A stretch of 64,000 bases of DNA from Nocardia jiangxiensis NBRC 101359 (GTDB lineage Bacteria; Actinomycetota; Actinomycetes; Mycobacteriales; Mycobacteriaceae), in contig NZ_BAGB01000166.1 in the NCBI RefSeq assembly GCF_000308615.1, forward strand, positions 62,001 to 126,000. The letters are read 5' to 3'. This document shows positions 61,569 to 64,000 of this stretch, piece after piece. The notes under the pieces are model-generated. The model saw only the letters and a program-made list of their open reading frames with translations, did no database searches and was not told where the DNA came from. Position 1 is the stretch's first letter, and every line of letters begins with the position of its first letter. The position numbers and the translations under genes are program-made.

Positions 61569-62897
61569 ATGTCGGATCCGATTTCCGTGATCGCCACCAT
61601 CGTGATTAACGCGACGGGTGCGATCGACAACGCCAACCTTCCCAGCGGCGCCAAGGCATCCGCGCAGGTAGCAGTCGAATCTGGTGGCAAAGCCGCCACA
61701 TCGCTCAGTGCCCGACTCGACCACGCGGTCGCACAGTTGCCCGAGCCGGCGCAGCAGGCCGCCCGCAATGGCATCCAAGGAGCCTCCGATCACATCGCAG
61801 CGATGATGTCGGCGCCGAATGCGCTTCGAGCGCAATCCGATACGAATCACGAGCCGGTCCGGACCCGGACAGATCCCGCCGAAAGCCACCGTCAGCCGCC
61901 GGCGACCCGCATCGTGCCTGCGGGCCAGTTTCCCGACAGCCAGGGCACAGTCGGTCCGACTCGTTCGATTGTCATCCCGGTACCCGATGCCGCAGCGGCG
62001 CCGCCGGCGATGACCAGCGGGCGAATCGCAGCATTCGTGCCGTGGTTCCAGCAGGCCGGGACGCTGTGTTCCGGTGTTACAGCGCCCACTCTGGCGGCTC
62101 TCTACGCAGCCGAGAACGGATTCCACTACGGGCCCGACGCACCCGTATCACCGGCCGGCGCGCTCGGCCCCGGACAGTTCATGCCTGGCACCTGGGCTGT
62201 TTATGGAAAGGACGTTCACGGCACCGGTCGCGCCGATGTCTTCGATGTCGGCGACTCGGTCATGGCGTCGGGACACCTGTTGTGCGACGACTACCGGCAG
62301 ATACAGTCGTGGAAGGCCAAGGGGCTGGTTACCGGCGATACGCTGGACCTCACCCTCGCCGCCTACAATGCCGGCGCCGCAGCTGTTCTGCGCTCACACG
62401 GGATGCCGTCCGGCAGCGCCGATTACGAAAACCAAACCAAACCCTACGTCGCCCGCATCCGGGCGACCGAGAAGGACTACGACTGGCTCCAGCAGGCATC
62501 CGATCTGCTCCGCCCGGCCACCGACATCGGCACCCGCATTGTCGCCGACGCGATGAAATACCTCGGTATTCCGTATGTCTGGGGCGGCGGGGGCAGCAAT
62601 GGGCCGTCCATGGGCGGATTCGATTGCTCCGGACTCACGTCCTATGCCGTGCACACCGCCAGCGGCGGAACCATCACCCTGCCCCGTACCTCACAAGGCC
62701 AATGGCACGTCGGCACCGAGGTCCCCCTGCCGGACGCGGCACCGGGTGATCTGTTGTTCGGCAACTGGGGTCCCGACGGCCCGGGCCACGTTGCCATCTA
62801 TCTCGGTAACAACCGCATGATCCAGGCCCCGCAGCCCGGCGACTCTGTCCGGATCAGCCCCGTCATGCCCGGCATGCACGCCCGCCGGATCAACTGA
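61569..62897 (+). CDS. Peptidoglycan hydrolase: lytic transglycosylase plus NlpC/P60 peptidase
   Basis: A 442-aa two-domain cell-wall enzyme. The transglycosylase-like domain has E182 in YAAENGFHYGP, GALGPGQFMPGTWAVYG and AAYNAGAAAV. The C-terminal NlpC/P60 domain has the nucleophile C353 (GFDCSGLTSYAV) and H407 (GPGHVAIYLGN). The first 130 residues are Ala- and Pro-rich with no clear cleavable signal; residues 1-20 are mildly hydrophobic, so export is uncertain. A GGGTGAG sequence precedes the ATG. It is divergent from the mce operon. Confidence 0.9.
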   Translation: MSDPISVIATIVINATGAIDNANLPSGAKASAQVAVESGGKAATSLSARLDHAVAQLPEPAQQAARNGIQGASDHIAAMMSAPNALRAQSDTNHEPVRTRTDPAESHRQPPATRIVPAGQFPDSQGTVGPTRSIVIPVPDAAAAPPAMTSGRIAAFVPWFQQAGTLCSGVTAPTLAALYAAENGFHYGPDAPVSPAGALGPGQFMPGTWAVYGKDVHGTGRADVFDVGDSVMASGHLLCDDYRQIQSWKAKGLVTGDTLDLTLAAYNAGAAAVLRSHGMPSGSADYENQTKPYVARIRATEKDYDWLQQASDLLRPATDIGTRIVADAMKYLGIPYVWGGGGSNGPSMGGFDCSGLTSYAVHTASGGTITLPRTSQGQWHVGTEVPLPDAAPGDLLFGNWGPDGPGHVAIYLGNNRMIQAPQPGDSVRISPVMPGMHARRIN

Positions 62898-62906
62898 GTA
62901 CGAACG

Positions 62907-62943
62907 TGGCGGCTCCCCCGGAATTCACCCGGGGAAGCCGCCA
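62907..62943. terminator. Convergent hairpin terminator
   Basis: TGGCGGCT and CCCCGG pair with CCGGGG and AGCCGCCA around a short loop, with one internal mismatch, between the hydrolase gene and the LuxR-type gene. Confidence 0.75.
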
Positions 62944-63014
62944 TCACATATCGAATGGAAGGAGTCCGGCCTCGCAGATCGCCGGTCACACGCGAAAGAG
63001 GCGAAGCCGCAGCA

Positions 63015-63974
63015 CTATTCGCCCTGCAGCGACCAGGCGATCGCCTGTGCCCGGTTTGCCGCACCGAATTTCCGGAGAATATGTTTGACGTGCGATTTCA
63101 CAGTGCCCTCGGTGATGACCAACTGCTCGGCGATGGCACGATTGGTAGCGCCCGCAACCATCAGGCGGAAGACGTCCGCTTCCCGTTCGGTGAGACTACC
63201 GGTCGTTCCGTAGACGGACTTCGACGGAGTCGGGTTTTCGTGATCGTCAGAATCGGCCGCACGGACCATGGCGATATCGGATTCACACAGGTCGTCCATA
63301 CGATTCACTGCTGAAACGACCAAGTCCCGCACCTGGTCACGCTGGTCGCGTAGCCGTTCCAGTAACACCGTGCGTTCGTAGATGTGGCTGAAGCCATCGG
63401 TGAAGGCCCACAACACATCCCGGTCCCCCTCATCGGCGCGGCGAGTCAGCGGATGGTGGTCGGCATGGACGAATCCGACCACGTCGTCAGCATGGACGAT
63501 CGGTGCCACCACATACGACCGGGACCGCCCGGCATCGACGATGATCGGCTTGTACACCGCGGCGTTGGATGTGTCGTACACCAACGACGGACGCCGTTTG
63601 GCGAGCAACTGTGCCTCTGGCGCACGGGAATCGAGCGGAATGCTCTGGTTGATCCAGTCCACGAACCACGATTCAGATTGGCGCTCGCCGGCGAAATGCG
63701 CCATCGACGGACGCCATGAGCGGCCTTCGACCCGGGACAGAACGACCCGCTGGAAACCGCACCGCAGCACGACCTCCTCGCAGGCTACGTCGAGCAACGC
63801 CGTGGTGTCGCGAATACTTCGCAACCGACTCAGTCCCGCGGCACACTCCGCCAGCCGCTGACTGCGTTGACCAGTGTCGTGGAGGTAAAGGTCCATTGCC
63901 AGTTGCTGCAGCTCGAGAATCAGTCCGCACAACGTCTCGGCGGCCGTACTATCGGTGCTGCGGACATTGCGCAA
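63015..63974 (-). CDS. LuxR-type regulator with GAF-like sensor domain, start uncertain
   Basis: A protein of about 319 aa. The middle (residues 60-190) resembles a GAF domain (LLDVACEEVVLRCGFQRVVL, VAPIVHADDVVGFVHAD), a coiled segment follows, and the C-terminal LuxR helix-turn-helix is SLTEREADVFRLMVAGATNR and VITEGTVKSHVKHILRKFGA. The frame is open to the right edge; the TTG at 63974 is the first usual start codon, but the gene may begin further right or at a later ATG. It may regulate the neighbouring mce or hydrolase genes (inference). Confidence 0.85.
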   Translation of the reverse strand: MRNVRSTDSTAAETLCGLILELQQLAMDLYLHDTGQRSQRLAECAAGLSRLRSIRDTTALLDVACEEVVLRCGFQRVVLSRVEGRSWRPSMAHFAGERQSESWFVDWINQSIPLDSRAPEAQLLAKRRPSLVYDTSNAAVYKPIIVDAGRSRSYVVAPIVHADDVVGFVHADHHPLTRRADEGDRDVLWAFTDGFSHIYERTVLLERLRDQRDQVRDLVVSAVNRMDDLCESDIAMVRAADSDDHENPTPSKSVYGTTGSLTEREADVFRLMVAGATNRAIAEQLVITEGTVKSHVKHILRKFGAANRAQAIAWSLQGE

Positions 63975-63984
63975 TCGCGCAATG
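63965..63984. promoter_or_regulatory. Palindrome CATTGCGC-AATC-GCGCAATG
   Basis: Perfect 8-bp arms with a 4-nt centre overlap the proposed TTG start of the LuxR-type gene. If it is an operator, the real start must lie to the left, for example the ATG at 63896. Confidence 0.4.
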
Positions 63985-64000
63985 CAGAAGTGGACGAGAT

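Noticed and set aside
1..64000. CRISPR arrays, tRNA or rRNA genes, riboswitches, intact transposases
   Set aside because: No regularly spaced repeats, tRNA cloverleaf with a CCA end, rRNA signature or transposase motif was seen on reading both strands; a weak structured RNA could still be missed without a covariance search.

Overview
This window is high-GC actinobacterial DNA. A complete YrbE/Mce operon with Mce-associated genes, a PknK-type kinase, many acyl-CoA dehydrogenases, several TetR regulators, and AT-rich operators standing out from GC-rich coding DNA all point to a mycolic-acid-group actinomycete such as Nocardia or Rhodococcus. The genus is an inference. I see no rRNA, tRNA, CRISPR array or intact insertion sequence.

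Region 1 (1-24.3 kb) is a catabolic cluster built for CoA-thioester chemistry. It holds a 2Fe-2S ferredoxin and Rieske oxygenase, a TetR regulator, a TesB-type thioesterase, two acyl-CoA ligases, an Ltp-type thiolase overlapping an OB-fold (DUF35) partner, three adjacent pairs of short acyl-CoA dehydrogenases, one single acyl-CoA dehydrogenase, two SDR enzymes, an enoyl-CoA hydratase homologue, two MaoC proteins, a VOC protein, an NTF2-like protein and a class I CoA-transferase. The set resembles the logic of steroid side-chain degradation: CoA activation, heteromeric dehydrogenation, hydration, then retro-aldol or thiolytic cleavage. Nothing here identifies the substrate. Almost every promoter carries an AT-rich or TTGAC-N6-GTCAA palindrome, suggesting at least two shared regulatory inputs.

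Region 2 (24.3-31 kb) is a decayed or acquired stretch. It has a TetR gene, an orphan palindrome, a glycosyltransferase remnant, a frameshifted and internally deleted acetyl-CoA synthetase remnant, a seven-helix membrane protein, a crotonase, and a TetR gene whose best start codon is ATC.

Region 3 (30.9-37.1 kb) contains a TetR gene divergent from an F420-type luciferase-like oxidoreductase, a DUF2000 protein, and a fadA-fadB pair. The palindrome TACAGTCA-N4-TGACTGTA lies both in the TetR promoter and in front of fadA, where it is the core of a perfect 40-bp palindrome. This defines a small predicted regulon.

Region 4 (37.2-48.4 kb) carries pknK, a flavin reductase with a luciferase-like protein reduced to its C-terminal half, then an aldehyde dehydrogenase, acyl-CoA ligase and two NTF2-like genes, divergent from an SCP2-like protein and an atypical acyl-CoA dehydrogenase.

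Region 5 (48.4-61.1 kb) is one mce operon on the minus strand: yrbEA-yrbEB-mceA-F, four Mce-associated membrane proteins in an A-B-A-B order, the ATPase mceG, and a previously unmarked 28-codon hydrophobic reading frame. Mce systems import lipids, so this transporter may feed the neighbouring beta-oxidation genes (inference). Divergent from it is a secreted-type peptidoglycan hydrolase (transglycosylase plus NlpC/P60), followed by a convergent LuxR-type regulator at the window edge.
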